The notes: generated from the letters alone by a model not told the origin. Positions 34,364-43,669 are shown, numbered from the stretch's first letter. The stretch is DNA of 64,000 nucleotides from UBA10649 sp963842725 (GCA_963842725.1 CAWJHN010000003.1:457014-521013); one strand, 5' to 3'. Made by a program: numbers and translations.

Positions 34364-35587
34364 GTGAGCATCCCGGCACCCACCCCTCGCGCCACCCGGC
34401 CAACCAAGGGCCGCGTCGTCGCCGGGGTGTGCCGGGGGCTTGCCGAGCACCTCCGTCTCCCCCTGTGGCTGGTGCGCGCGGCCTTCGTCGTCCTCGCCCT
34501 GGCCGGCGGGATCGGTCTGGTCCTGTATGCGGCGTTCTGGGCCGTCCTGCCACTGTCCGCCGATACCGTCGACGATGGGGACGACACCCCGAGCGCTCAG
34601 AGTGCCGATCTCACCCGACTCCTGGCGCTCGCCGCCCTCGTCATCGGAATCGCGCTGCTGCTCGCCGCCTTCGGCGCGAATCTCTTCGGTGGTGCGATCG
34701 TGCCCATCGTGGTCGCGATCGTCGGCGCGGCTCTGGTCTGGCAGCAGGCCGACGACGACCAACGGTCCGACTGGTCGGCCACGGCCGCACGTGCTGCGCG
34801 CCAGACGGCGGGAACCACCGCACAGGCCGGGCGCTGGCGGGTCATCGTCGGGGTGGGACTCGTCATGCTCGGACTTGTCGGCGTCCTGGTCAGCCGCACC
34901 GGTGCCGCCGCCGCCCTGCAGGCGCTGGCGACCGCACTGCTGCTGCTTGGCGGCGTCGCCCTGGTCGTCTTCCCGTGGATCTACCGCCGCTGGCGCGAGC
35001 AGGTCGACCAGCGTCGAGCGCTGATCCGCTCGGAGGAGCGAGCCGACATCGCCGCCCATGTGCACGACTCCGTGCTCCAGACGCTCACCCTGATCCAGCG
35101 CAACGCAGCCGACGCGCACGAGGTCACCCGGCTGGCGCGCACGGAGGAGCGGGCCCTCCGGTCGTGGCTGTACGCGCCGGAGGGCGACCCGACCCGGACC
35201 TTCGCCGCACGCCTGCAGCGCGACGCAGCCGAGGTGGAGGCCGCCTACGCCGCCACCATCGAGGTCGTCACGGTCGGCGACGGCGACATCGACCAAGCCC
35301 TCGGGGCGCTCCTGGCGGCCACCCGCGAGGCCATGGTCAACGCGGCCCGGCACGGTGGCGGAACCGCCGCCGTCTACGCGGAGATCGACGAATCGTGCGC
35401 CGAGGTCTTCGTGCGCGACCGGGGTCCGGGGTTCGACCCCGACACGGTGCCCGACGACCGGCACGGCCTGCGCGACTCCGTCGTCGGCCGAATGGAGCGC
35501 AACGGCGGCTCCGCCACGGTGGTGAGTACCGTCGGATCGGGTACGGAGATCCGGCTCCGGATCCCGAGGGGTGGTGACCCGCTGTGA
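34364..35587 (+). CDS. PspC-domain sensor histidine kinase (NarL/HisKA_3 type)
   Basis: A 407-residue membrane kinase. An N-terminal PspC domain (KGRVVAGVCRGLAEHLRLPL to LYAAFWAVLPL) and several membrane helices reach residue about 210. The dimerisation helix carries the phosphorylated His234 in AHVHDSVLQTLTLIQ. The ATP-binding part has N-box REAMVNAARHGG and G-box DRGPGFDPD, and later GSGTEIRLRIPR. GTG start. The stop overlaps the regulator GTG. This actinobacterial PspC-kinase/LuxR-regulator pair is thought to report envelope stress. Confidence 0.9.
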   Translation: MSIPAPTPRATRPTKGRVVAGVCRGLAEHLRLPLWLVRAAFVVLALAGGIGLVLYAAFWAVLPLSADTVDDGDDTPSAQSADLTRLLALAALVIGIALLLAAFGANLFGGAIVPIVVAIVGAALVWQQADDDQRSDWSATAARAARQTAGTTAQAGRWRVIVGVGLVMLGLVGVLVSRTGAAAALQALATALLLLGGVALVVFPWIYRRWREQVDQRRALIRSEERADIAAHVHDSVLQTLTLIQRNAADAHEVTRLARTEERALRSWLYAPEGDPTRTFAARLQRDAAEVEAAYAATIEVVTVGDGDIDQALGALLAATREAMVNAARHGGGTAAVYAEIDESCAEVFVRDRGPGFDPDTVPDDRHGLRDSVVGRMERNGGSATVVSTVGSGTEIRLRIPRGGDPL

Positions 35588-36225
35588 CGCAAGCACGGCT
35601 GCGCGTTGTGCTCGTCGACGACCATGCGATGGTGCGCTCGGGGGTCCGGGCCGAGATCGGCGGCGACGTCGACATCGTCGGCGAGGCGGCGGACGTGGCC
35701 GAGGCGATCCGGGTCATCCTCAGGGAGCGTCCCGACGTCGTCCTGCTCGACGTGCACCTGCCGGACGGCGACGGGCGCGCGGTCCTCGACGCCTGCGCCG
35801 AGCAGGTGCCCGAGACGCGGTTCCTCGCACTGTCGGTCAGCGACGCGCCGGACGACGTGGTGGCGGTGGTCCGCGGCGGGGCCCGCGGCTACGTCACGAA
35901 GGCCATCACCGGACCTGAGCTGCTCGAGGCGGTCCGACGCATCGCCGCCGGCGACGCCGTCTTCTCGCCGCGGCTCGCCGGCTTCGTCCTCGATGCCTTC
36001 ACGGGAGGGGTGGCCGAGGACGACGAGGAGCTCGATCGCCTGACGCCTCGAGAGCGCGAGGTCATGCGGCTCATCGCGCGCGGCTACACCTACCGCGAGG
36101 TGGCGAGCGAGCTGGTGCTGTCGGTCAAGACCGTCGAGACGCACGTGTCCGCGGTGCTGCGGAAGCTGCAGCTGTCCGATCGCCACGAGCTGCAGCGATG
36201 GGCATCGGCCCGTCGGCTCGTGTAG
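35584..36225 (+). CDS. LuxR/NarL-family response regulator
   Basis: A 213-residue two-domain regulator. The receiver has acidic Asp12-Asp13, phosphoacceptor Asp56 (VLLDVHLPDGDG) and a conserved Lys (YVTKAITG). The C-terminal LuxR helix-turn-helix is LTPREREVMRLIARGYTYRE followed by VKTVETHVSAVLRKLQL. GTG 35584 overlaps the kinase stop. Its cognate kinase is upstream; the ACCCTGAT cluster in the divergent promoter is the most obvious target. Convergent with the SulP gene, 3 bp apart. Confidence 0.93.
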   Translation: MTQARLRVVLVDDHAMVRSGVRAEIGGDVDIVGEAADVAEAIRVILRERPDVVLLDVHLPDGDGRAVLDACAEQVPETRFLALSVSDAPDDVVAVVRGGARGYVTKAITGPELLEAVRRIAAGDAVFSPRLAGFVLDAFTGGVAEDDEELDRLTPREREVMRLIARGYTYREVASELVLSVKTVETHVSAVLRKLQLSDRHELQRWASARRLV

Positions 36226-36228
36226 CGG

Positions 36229-37911
36229 TCACCGCGGATTGCGCTCCTCCCACTCGCGATAGGCGGCGACGGCCGTGGGCAACGTCGCGTAGATGTGCTC
36301 GGCGCCGATCCGGGCGCCCACTCCGTGCCGGTCCAGCTCGTCGATGACTTCGTGCTTCACGCGGACCAGGCACATGACGATGCCGAGGTGCTCGCACGCG
36401 GACCGGACGTCCTCGAGCCCGTCGAGGCCGGTGATGTCGACCTCGGTGTTGCCTTCCATGTTGAGCAGGAACCACCTTCGGGGCGGGCTCGAGGCGTCGA
36501 TGGCCGCCTTGCACTCCCTGACGAAGTGCTCGGCGTTGGCGAAGAAGAGCGGCGAGTCGTAGCGGAAGACGATGAGCCCGGGGATCTGCTCGGTGTTGCT
36601 GTAGTCGTCCACGTCGTGCCAGCCGGCCACCTCGGGGGTCTGGCCGAGGACTGCGGCGTGGGGCCGCGCGACCCGGGTCAGCAGCTCGATGACCGAGATG
36701 GCGACCGCGGCGAGCACGCCGTACAGGATGTTGAAGAGGAGGACGCCGACCAGGGCGAAGGCGGCCAGCGCGAACTCGCGCTTGCGGAAGTGCCACAGGC
36801 GCCGGAACTCCGGTACGTCGATCAGGCGGATGGCGGCGTAGATGACCAGGCCGCCGAGGGCCGCGGTCGGGAACGCGGCGATGACGGCGCTGAACACCAG
36901 CATCGACAGGATCACCAGGCCGGCCGAGACGAGGGAGTAGACCTGCGAGGCCGCTCCGCTGGCCTCGGCGATGACGGTCCTGCTGGCGCTGGAGCTGACC
37001 GGGAAGCCGCTGACCAGGCCGGCACCGACGTTGGCCGCGCCCATGGCAAGGAACTCCTGGTTGTTGTGCACGGTGTGGTGGTGCCGTCCGGCGAAGGCGC
37101 GTGCAGTGAGGATGTTGTCGGTGTAGCCGACCACGAAGATGCCGAGGGCCGGCAGCAGCATCAGGGTCAGGTCCGCGGCGCTCACCGCGGGGACGCCGAC
37201 GTCGGGGAGTCCGAACGACAGGTCGCCGACGACCTGGATGCCGTGCTCCTGCAGGTCGAGCACCGCGACGAGAGCGGTGGCCACCAGCATCACGAAGAGG
37301 GGGATGGGCAGTTTCGGGAAGCGCGGCGTCAGCCAGATCAGCGACCCCGCGACGCTCAGGCCGAGGACCACCGTCGGCCAGGAGACGGATCCCGGTGCGT
37401 TTCCCGCGAACGACGCGATGTCCTCGAGGAACGATTCGCCGGCCACATCGACCCCGGTGACCTTGCCCAGCTGGCTGACGATCATGATCACGGCGACCCC
37501 GGCCATGTATCCGGTCAGCACCGGCTTCGAGAGCAGGTCGCCGATGAAGCCGAGGCGAAGGACTCCGGACAGGAGGGCGTACGCGCCGACCAGCAGGGCC
37601 AGCAGCGAGGCGAGTGCGGCGTACCGCAGCGGGTCGCCGAATGCCAGGGGGGCGAGGACTGCGGCTGTCATGAGCGCGGTCGTCGACTCGGGGCCGACCG
37701 AGAGGAGCCGTGAGGAGCCGACGAGGGCGTAGACGGTCATCGACACGACGATGACCCACAGGCCGGTCTGGGCCGGCAGTCCGGCCAGCGCCGAGTAGGC
37801 CATGACCTGCGGAATCAGGTAGGCCGTGACGGTGAGGCCGCCGACCAGGTCGCCGCGCAGCTCGCGCCGGTCGTAGTGGATCAGCCGCTGAATGCCGATG
37901 TGCGACGTCAC
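36229..37911 (-). CDS. SulP-family anion transporter with STAS domain
   Basis: A 560-residue SLC26/SulP transporter. The membrane domain begins at GDLVGGLTVTAYLIPQVMAY, the sulfate-transporter signature region, and includes VGPESTTALM and VSGFPVSSSASRTVIAEASG. The C-terminal STAS domain (about 440-555) shows IPGLIVFRYDSPLFFANAEH and NMEGNTEVDITGLDGLEDV. Substrates in this family include sulfate, bicarbonate and dicarboxylates; none can be assigned. GTG 37911 lies 6 nt after minus-strand TAGCGT (37918-37923). Confidence 0.92.
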   Translation of the reverse strand: MTSHIGIQRLIHYDRRELRGDLVGGLTVTAYLIPQVMAYSALAGLPAQTGLWVIVVSMTVYALVGSSRLLSVGPESTTALMTAAVLAPLAFGDPLRYAALASLLALLVGAYALLSGVLRLGFIGDLLSKPVLTGYMAGVAVIMIVSQLGKVTGVDVAGESFLEDIASFAGNAPGSVSWPTVVLGLSVAGSLIWLTPRFPKLPIPLFVMLVATALVAVLDLQEHGIQVVGDLSFGLPDVGVPAVSAADLTLMLLPALGIFVVGYTDNILTARAFAGRHHHTVHNNQEFLAMGAANVGAGLVSGFPVSSSASRTVIAEASGAASQVYSLVSAGLVILSMLVFSAVIAAFPTAALGGLVIYAAIRLIDVPEFRRLWHFRKREFALAAFALVGVLLFNILYGVLAAVAISVIELLTRVARPHAAVLGQTPEVAGWHDVDDYSNTEQIPGLIVFRYDSPLFFANAEHFVRECKAAIDASSPPRRWFLLNMEGNTEVDITGLDGLEDVRSACEHLGIVMCLVRVKHEVIDELDRHGVGARIGAEHIYATLPTAVAAYREWEERNPR

Positions 37912-37947
37912 ATGCCAACGCTAGGACCGGGGTCGTACGTTTGGGGA

Positions 37948-38517
37948 GTGAACACGCCTCCCGATCAGCAGCAGCCGCCCGGTTCGCAGCCAGTGCCGGA
38001 CGACAAGGACTGGACCTGGGTCCTCGACGACCAGTGCCCCGACTGCGGCTTCGACGCGCGGGACCCGTCGCGTGAGGACCTCGCCCCGCTGTCGCGTGAG
38101 ATCGGCGCTCGCTGGCGGGCCGAGCTCTCGTCGGTCGCGGACCCGCGGCTGCGACCACGGCCGGCGGTGTGGTCCCCCCTCGAGTACTCCTGTCACGTCC
38201 GCGACGTGCTCGACCTGGCCGTCTACCGGGTCCAGCTGATGCTGGACGAGGACGACCCCCTCTTCGCGAACTGGGATCAGGACGAGACCGCGATCTCGGC
38301 CCGGTACTTCGCGCAGGATCCGACCGTCGTGGTGGACGAGGTGGTCGACGCGGCGGAGGCCTTCGCCTCGCTCCTCGAGCGCGTCCCGGAGGAGGGCTGG
38401 GAGCGCGTGGGCCGCCGCGGCGACGGCGCCCTGTTCACCGTCGAGTCGTTCTCGCGGTACCTGCTGCACGATCCCGCCCACCACCTGAACGACGTGGCGG
38501 GCGTGCGCTGGGACTGA
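37948..38517 (+). CDS. DinB-superfamily protein with N-terminal CPDC motif
   Basis: A 189-residue actinobacterial protein. The N-terminus has DDQCPDCGFDARDPS, a C-x-x-C that could bind metal. The DinB helical bundle contains WSPLEYSCHVRDVLDLAVYR and HDPAHHLNDV, giving three His ligands in the usual positions (CH in helix 2, HxxxH at the end). The second DinB-type protein of the window and unrelated at the detailed level to the first. GTG 37948 lies 6 nt after TACGTT (37936-37941). Function unknown; some relatives use mycothiol. Confidence 0.75.
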   Translation: MNTPPDQQQPPGSQPVPDDKDWTWVLDDQCPDCGFDARDPSREDLAPLSREIGARWRAELSSVADPRLRPRPAVWSPLEYSCHVRDVLDLAVYRVQLMLDEDDPLFANWDQDETAISARYFAQDPTVVVDEVVDAAEAFASLLERVPEEGWERVGRRGDGALFTVESFSRYLLHDPAHHLNDVAGVRWD

Positions 38518-38520
38518 CCC

Positions 38521-39831
38521 CTACCAGCTGATCGCGCTGATCTCCACGTTCTGGTTCGACAGCAGCTCGACGCAGTCGTGACCGTTCGTGAGCAGCGGTG
38601 CGGTCCGGCCCCAGTACTGCGTGCCCGGGGTCGAGCTGCCCCTGCCGATCCGCACGACCAGTGACCGGCCGGGCTCGATGCGGGTGTCGGGCGGGAACGG
38701 GTATGTGGAGACCTTGCGGCGCAGGTAGTAGCCGTCGAGCAGCACCGCCGTCGTTCCGGAGTTCTTGATGACGATGAACTCCTGGTTGGCGGCGACCGAT
38801 GGCGCGTGGCTGCGGGACTTGGCGTTGACCTTGGTGATGTGCAGCGCGCCGCGCAGCGGGTCCGTGCAGTCGATGATGCAGGGGTACTCGTCGTAGAAGC
38901 GCACCGCAGTGCTGCGGTCGAGCAGGTAGGCGCCGTCGCCGACGAACTTGCCGTCCTGGGTGTTCGGGAACAGCGGCTCGGTCGCGCCCATGTACAGGTC
39001 GTGCTCGCTCGGGCTGCCGTTGGTGCCCTGTCCCACGTGGACGACGCGGAAGTCGCCCGGGGCCAGGACGATGCCCGGCGGGAAGTAGAACCACGAGGTC
39101 AGGCTCGAGTCACGCAGCAGCCAGCCGGACAGGTCGACGCCGGCGGACCCGTTGTTGCGGACAATCACGAACTCGCCGTTGAGGTTGGACTGGTCGGTGC
39201 CCGGGGAGTCCCAGCTGACGGTCAGCGAGACGGATGCTCCGGGCTGCTCGATCGGGCCGCAGTGGTAGGGGTCCCAGATGCCGCGGCCGCCGCGCTGCGC
39301 GCGCTCGATGATCAGGCGGTACGGATAGGACATGGCGGCTTCCTGGTCGATCGTGAACCAGGCGGCCAGGCCCGACTCGGCGACGGCGGCCTGGACATCG
39401 ATGTCGTACTGGCCGGTCTGCTCGTTGAAGGCGAAGACGTAGCGCAGGATGCGCCCCTTGTTGGACGACTCCTTGCTGTTCGAGCGCAGCTGGACGCGGG
39501 TGCCGGCCGGGATCAGGCGGTCGAGCAGGGCGAGCGCCTCCTGTGCCCCGCACATGTTGCGGTCGAAGTGGATGTTGTTGAAGCCCGTCACCTCGGGGGT
39601 GTTGACGCCGAGCAGCCGGACCTTCACCCATCCGCTGGCGCCGTCCTCGGTGAAGCGGAACGTGTCGCCGTCGAGGATGCGCTCGATGCGACCGGTCTCC
39701 TGGATCGGGATGTCGACGTAGTCCGCCGTCGTCGGCGGCGCGGTCGGGACGGCGAGGGCCGGCGGGCCGACGGAGCACAGGACGGCAAGGCCCATCGAGA
39801 GGGCCAGTGCACCGACCCATCGTCGCGACAT
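38521..39831 (-). CDS. secreted SNase-like nuclease with two lamin-tail domains
   Basis: A 436-residue exported protein. Signal peptide ends about residue 27 (PPALAVPTA). Residues 45-190 form a staphylococcal-nuclease-like domain: RILDGDTFRF, VRLLGVNTPEV, and RILRYVFAF as the second Arg region. Two lamin-tail (LTD) domains follow: GEFVIVRNNGSAGVDLSGWL and QEFIVIKNSGTTAVLLDGYY. LTD domains often accompany extracellular nucleases in bacteria. Likely role: degradation of extracellular DNA. A ppk2 and a second SNase-type gene lie beside it. Confidence 0.85.
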   Translation of the reverse strand: MSRRWVGALALSMGLAVLCSVGPPALAVPTAPPTTADYVDIPIQETGRIERILDGDTFRFTEDGASGWVKVRLLGVNTPEVTGFNNIHFDRNMCGAQEALALLDRLIPAGTRVQLRSNSKESSNKGRILRYVFAFNEQTGQYDIDVQAAVAESGLAAWFTIDQEAAMSYPYRLIIERAQRGGRGIWDPYHCGPIEQPGASVSLTVSWDSPGTDQSNLNGEFVIVRNNGSAGVDLSGWLLRDSSLTSWFYFPPGIVLAPGDFRVVHVGQGTNGSPSEHDLYMGATEPLFPNTQDGKFVGDGAYLLDRSTAVRFYDEYPCIIDCTDPLRGALHITKVNAKSRSHAPSVAANQEFIVIKNSGTTAVLLDGYYLRRKVSTYPFPPDTRIEPGRSLVVRIGRGSSTPGTQYWGRTAPLLTNGHDCVELLSNQNVEISAISW

Positions 39832-39846
39832 GTCCCGCCCCTGCGT

Positions 39847-40775
39847 TCACCGACCGGGGCATCGGGATGCTGTCCCGTACGAGGTATCGGCCGGTGACCG
39901 GGTGACCTTTGACTCCTTGCCCGACTTGTCGGATTTGGCCGGCAATTCGGCCGCGAAGTCGGGCACGTAGTGGCTCAGCTCGCGCGGGGGTCGCTCGTAG
40001 CCGCTGGGAGCGGGGCGCTTGGGCAGCGCGAGGGGCGGTCGCATCGCGGCGAAGTACGGGATCGTGGTGAGGAGGTGGTGGATCATGTTGAGGCGCGCCC
40101 GTCGCTTGTCGTCGCCCTCCACCACGAACCAGGGCGACTCCGACAGGTCGGTGTGGACGAGCATCTCGTCCTTGGCCCGTGAGTAGTCCTCCCAGCGGGT
40201 GATCGACTCCAGGTCCATCGGCGAGAGCTTCCACTGCCGCATCGGGTCCTGCAGGCGCGACCGGAAGCGGCTCTCCTGCTCGGCGTCGCTGACGCTGAAC
40301 CAGTACTTGCGCAGCAGGATGCCGTCCTCGATGAGCAGCCGCTCGAAGATGGGCGTCTGGTGCAGGAACCGCCGGTACTCGTCGGGCGTGCAGAACCCCA
40401 TGACCCGCTCGACACCGGCCCGGTTGTACCAGGACCGGTCGAAGAACCGGATCTCGCCGGCCGCGGGCAGCTCTGCCACATAGCGCTGGAAGTACCACTC
40501 GGTGCGCTGGCGATCGTTCGGCGTGGGCAGGGCGACGATGCTGGCGACGCGGGGATTGAGGTACTGGGTCAGTCGCTTGATCGTCGAGCCCTTGCCCGCC
40601 GCATCGCGGCCCTCGAACACGATGACGACCCGGGCGCCCTCGGCGCGCACCCACTCCTGCATCTTCACGAGCTCGGCCTGGAGGCGGTAGAGCTCCTTCT
40701 CGTACAGGGCCTTCGGGATGCGGTCCCCGACTCGACGGTCGTCTTCGGCGGCTTGTCCTTCGTCTTCTTGTCCAC
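39847..40775 (-). CDS. ppk2: polyphosphate kinase 2 family protein (N-terminal frameshift)
   Basis: Transfers phosphate between polyphosphate and nucleotides. Walker A is VIVFEGRDAAGKGSTIKRL, the lid/Walker B region FFDRSWYNRAGVERVMGFC; SDAEQESRFRSRLQDP and QWKLSPMDLESITRWEDYSR are class I PPK2 segments. From RIPKALYEKELYRLQAELVK onward one frame is intact. Upstream, the natural basic N-terminus (VDKKTKDKPPKTTVESG, GTG at 40775) lies in another frame; one missing G in the GGGG run near 40,730 joins the two. Staying in the main frame would need ATG 40872, overlapping the divergent nuclease start, which is unlikely. Probable base-call error. Confidence 0.88.
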
Positions 40776-40870
40776 GGAGACAGTCAAGCACCAGATCGGC
40801 GTCGATGAGGGCGAAGCGGGAGCTCGTGGTGACCCGGTTCGTCGTCAGACGTGCCGGGTACGGTCCGCTC

Positions 40871-41446
40871 ATGGAGCGAGTGGCGGCAGCGTCGATTCCG
40901 TTGGGGCTGATGGTCGTCGGGCTCATGCTCGTCGGGCTGCTGTCCGGCTGCGCGGGCACGTCCGCCGGCACCGACCCCACGCTGCCCGCGCCCGCGGGCC
41001 TGACCCCCCGCGGGCCGAGCGTCAGCCACGCCGCCGTCAGCCGAGTCGTCGACGGCGACACCCTCCATGTCCTCGTCGACGGCCAGGACGTGACCGTGCG
41101 CATGATCGGCATCGACACGCCCGAGACGGTCAAGCCGGACGCGCCCGTCGAGTGCTACGGACCCGAGGCGTCCGACTTCGCGAAGCAGGCGCTCACCGGC
41201 AAGGCGGTGACCCTCGAGTTCGACGGGTCGCAGGGCCGGACCGACCGGTTCGGCCGCACGCTCGCCTACGTCTGGGTCGAGGAGGCAGACGGCGGACTGC
41301 GGATGTTCAACTACGCCGCGGTCGCCGCGGGATACGCCGAGGAACGCCAGTACGGATCGGTGCCGCCCACCTGGGGACCGGAACTGTCCGCCGCGGAGGA
41401 GTCGGCCCGCATCGCCATGGCCGGCCGATGGGGCGCTTGCGGCTGA
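40871..41446 (+). CDS. thermonuclease-family lipoprotein
   Basis: A 191-residue nuclease. The signal peptide ends in a lipobox LLSGC with Cys27, so it is predicted to be membrane-anchored. All SNase catalytic residues are visible: VVDGDTLHV (Asp), VRMIGIDTPET (Arg, Asp, Glu) and DRFGRTLAYVW (second Arg). It should cut DNA and RNA with calcium. The ATG is 6 nt after TACGGT (40859-40864). Divergent from ppk2. Confidence 0.9.
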   Translation: MERVAAASIPLGLMVVGLMLVGLLSGCAGTSAGTDPTLPAPAGLTPRGPSVSHAAVSRVVDGDTLHVLVDGQDVTVRMIGIDTPETVKPDAPVECYGPEASDFAKQALTGKAVTLEFDGSQGRTDRFGRTLAYVWVEEADGGLRMFNYAAVAAGYAEERQYGSVPPTWGPELSAAEESARIAMAGRWGACG

Positions 41447-41552
41447 CCGCCCGGACGCATTCCCTGACACTCCCCGAACACGGGGCGGACCCTGGCTTCA
41501 TCTGCGTGGTCCACAGTCGATCTCACGATCGGCGAACCCAAGGAGAACAGTC

Positions 41553-42071
41553 ATGACCGAACCCAGCTCGACCACGCCCGTCCCGCCCGAGAACACCCCC
41601 ACGGAGCCGCTCCAGCTGGCCGATCAGCAGCCGATCGAGGCACCGACCGCGGCCCCGGCCCGGAGCAACACTCACGTGATCCTCGGGGTCGTGGCGGGCG
41701 CCGTGGCCGTCGGCCTCATCGTCGCGTCCGGGATCGCCGGCTTCGCGATCGGTCACTTCACGGCGGACAACGGCGACCACGGTCGCTTCGGCACCCACGT
41801 CGCGATCCAGGGCGGCGCGGAGGCGGACGGGCCGGGCATGATGCCGGGCCAGGGCCAGGGAATGCAGCCCGGCTACGGCGACGATCGGGGTCCCGGCGAC
41901 GGCCATGGTCGGGGGATGCTGCCGGGTCAGGGCGCGCTGCCGGGTCAGGGAATCGACCCGCGCGGCATCGATCCCGACGGTGACAACTGGACCGGCGGAC
42001 CGGGTCAGGACCAGGGAACGCTGCCGACGATCCCGCAGCCGCAGAGCAGCGCGAGCCCGTCCGGCGCGTAG
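41553..42071 (+). CDS. single-pass membrane protein with Gly/Pro/Gln repeats
   Basis: A 172-residue protein: a Pro/Thr-rich cytosolic N-terminus (about 40 residues), one membrane helix (VILGVVAGAVAVGLIVASGI) and a low-complexity external tail with repeated M/L-P-G-Q-G motifs (MMPGQGQGMQPG, MLPGQGALPGQG). No family recognised. AAGGAG lies 6 nt before the ATG. Low-complexity tails of this kind occur in surface or wall-associated proteins. Confidence 0.65.
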   Translation: MTEPSSTTPVPPENTPTEPLQLADQQPIEAPTAAPARSNTHVILGVVAGAVAVGLIVASGIAGFAIGHFTADNGDHGRFGTHVAIQGGAEADGPGMMPGQGQGMQPGYGDDRGPGDGHGRGMLPGQGALPGQGIDPRGIDPDGDNWTGGPGQDQGTLPTIPQPQSSASPSGA

Positions 42072-42174
42072 CCGCCGCTTCCCGACGTCCGGGTGGGCGA
42101 GGCCGTGTGCCTCGCCCGCCTCGACGCGGGTGTGTCCGCGCGCGGCCGGCGCCGGCAGGGGCCATGATGTCCCG

Positions 42175-42687
42175 ATGGATAAGTCGATGATCGCCGTCCT
42201 GAACGAAGCCGAGCGCCTGCTGGTCGCCGAGACCGAGACCGCGAACCTCGCCGCGCTGGACGAGGACGAGGTGGCCGCGCTGCACGCTCGCGTGGCTCGG
42301 GCCCGCAGGAAGTACCTGGGGCAGTATCGGCGCGAGGCCAGCGCCCGGGTCGCCGAGAAGGGCGCGCGAGGTGCCGCACGGCCGGCCAACCGCCGCGCGG
42401 CCGTCAAGGCCGAGGTCTTCGAGGACGCCCTCGCCCGGGTGAGCCGGCGCCTCGCCGTGCTGGCCAAGGAGTCCGCCGCCGCGCTGCGGGCCGAACGCCT
42501 GGCTGCGGCAGCAGCCGCGAAGAGCGGTGTCGCACCGAGCCGCTCGGCCGCCGCGCCGGCCAAGGGCCGGACCGTGGCCGACAAGCGCACGGGCGATCGC
42601 AGCCTGCGGTCGCCGGCGAGCGAGAAGAACCGCGGCGGAACGCGTGCCGCGGGCGACCGGCGTCAGGCCAAGCGCGACAGTCGCTGA
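42175..42687 (+). CDS. hypothetical basic, helical protein
   Basis: A 170-residue protein rich in Ala, Arg and Lys. The N-terminal 110 residues look like two or three amphipathic helices (AVLNEAERLLVAETETANLA, HARVARARRKYLGQYRREAS); the C-terminal 60 are disordered and positively charged (RSLRSPASEKNRGGTRAAGD). No enzymatic motif. Basic tails like this often bind nucleic acids, but there is no further support. Confidence 0.6.
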   Translation: MDKSMIAVLNEAERLLVAETETANLAALDEDEVAALHARVARARRKYLGQYRREASARVAEKGARGAARPANRRAAVKAEVFEDALARVSRRLAVLAKESAAALRAERLAAAAAAKSGVAPSRSAAAPAKGRTVADKRTGDRSLRSPASEKNRGGTRAAGDRRQAKRDSR

Positions 42688-42697
42688 CGGCCGCAGG

Positions 42698-43279
42698 TCA
42701 GTCCGGGTGGAGCGCTTTGTCCGCCGGTCCGATGGCGAATCGACGGAAGCGGATCACCAGTCCGGCCCTGGACGGTGAGCACGCGTACGGACCGGCGCGC
42801 CACGCCCGTTCGGCGTCGATCGGGACGACGCGCACGAGCTGCCACGGCCCGCCCGTGCGGGCGCGCAGCGTGAGCGCGTCGCCGGACCGACTCGCCCGCA
42901 CGGTCACGACCTGACCTTGCCAGTCGGGCACCGGGGCGACCGACCAGTCCGACACCTCGCGCGTCGCCACCGCGCCGACCTGTGGCACCCCGTCGCTGAT
43001 CTCGACGCCGGCCTTCGTCCAGGACCGCTCGTCCGCACGCACGAGGACGCCGGCCTGATCAAAGGTCCCGGAGTAGTCGAGGAGGAACGACACCTCGACC
43101 GCCGAGGCGTCCGGCAGGTCGACGAGGAGCGCGTGGCCGGAGTCGCGGACGAAGCCGTACGAGGTCGTCCGCCACAGGTCGCTGCCCTCGGCCGCCGTGA
43201 CGAGCAGGTCGCCGCCGTCCGTCCGTCGGTCGACCGGGGGATTGAGCCATTCACCCTCGTCCCAGTCGACGTCGATCAC
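42698..43279 (-). CDS. DUF1349 family protein
   Basis: A 193-residue beta-sandwich (concanavalin-like) protein. Diagnostic parts: YGFVRDSGHALLVDLP, YSGTFDQAGVLVRADERSWT and KAGVEISDGVPQVGAVATRE. Relatives are small cytosolic or regulatory proteins of unknown ligand; a carbohydrate is often presumed. GTG 43279 overlaps the stop of the DUF2277 gene, so both are translated together. Confidence 0.82.
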   Translation of the reverse strand: MIDVDWDEGEWLNPPVDRRTDGGDLLVTAAEGSDLWRTTSYGFVRDSGHALLVDLPDASAVEVSFLLDYSGTFDQAGVLVRADERSWTKAGVEISDGVPQVGAVATREVSDWSVAPVPDWQGQVVTVRASRSGDALTLRARTGGPWQLVRVVPIDAERAWRAGPYACSPSRAGLVIRFRRFAIGPADKALHPD

Positions 43280-43494
43280 GGCGTCACGCCCCCCTTGACG
43301 ACCAACTGGTCGAGCAGGTCCTGGGTCGCCTCGGCGATCCGGTCGACGGCATCGTCGAATGCCGCGCGATTGTGGGCCGCGGGCGTGCGGAAGCCGCTGA
43401 CCTTGCGGACGTACTGGAGGGCGGCAGCCTGCACGTCGGCTTCGACGACGGTCTCGGTGAACGGCGGACGGAGGGTCTTGATGCTGCGGCACAT
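43276..43494 (-). CDS. DUF2277 family protein
   Basis: A 72-residue protein starting MCRSIKTLRPPFTETVVEAD and containing AALQYVRKVSGFRTPAAHN, the full signature of DUF2277. Helical, found in many actinobacteria. Function unknown. The ATG lies 6 nt after minus-strand TACCCT (43501-43506). First gene of a pair with DUF1349. Confidence 0.85.
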   Translation of the reverse strand: MCRSIKTLRPPFTETVVEADVQAAALQYVRKVSGFRTPAAHNRAAFDDAVDRIAEATQDLLDQLVVKGGVTP

Positions 43495-43669
43495 CCCACG
43501 AGGGTAATGGCGGCCGGCGATCGGGGCGAGGACTCCTAGGGCGGCGAACGACAAGGGCCGAGCGTCGTCACGTGACGCGCATCGTCCCGGTAGCCTCGCG
43601 CACGACAGCGATCAGCCGTGACCGCGGCGCATCGGATCGGGAACCGACGACGGAGCGGGGGCACCTGGC

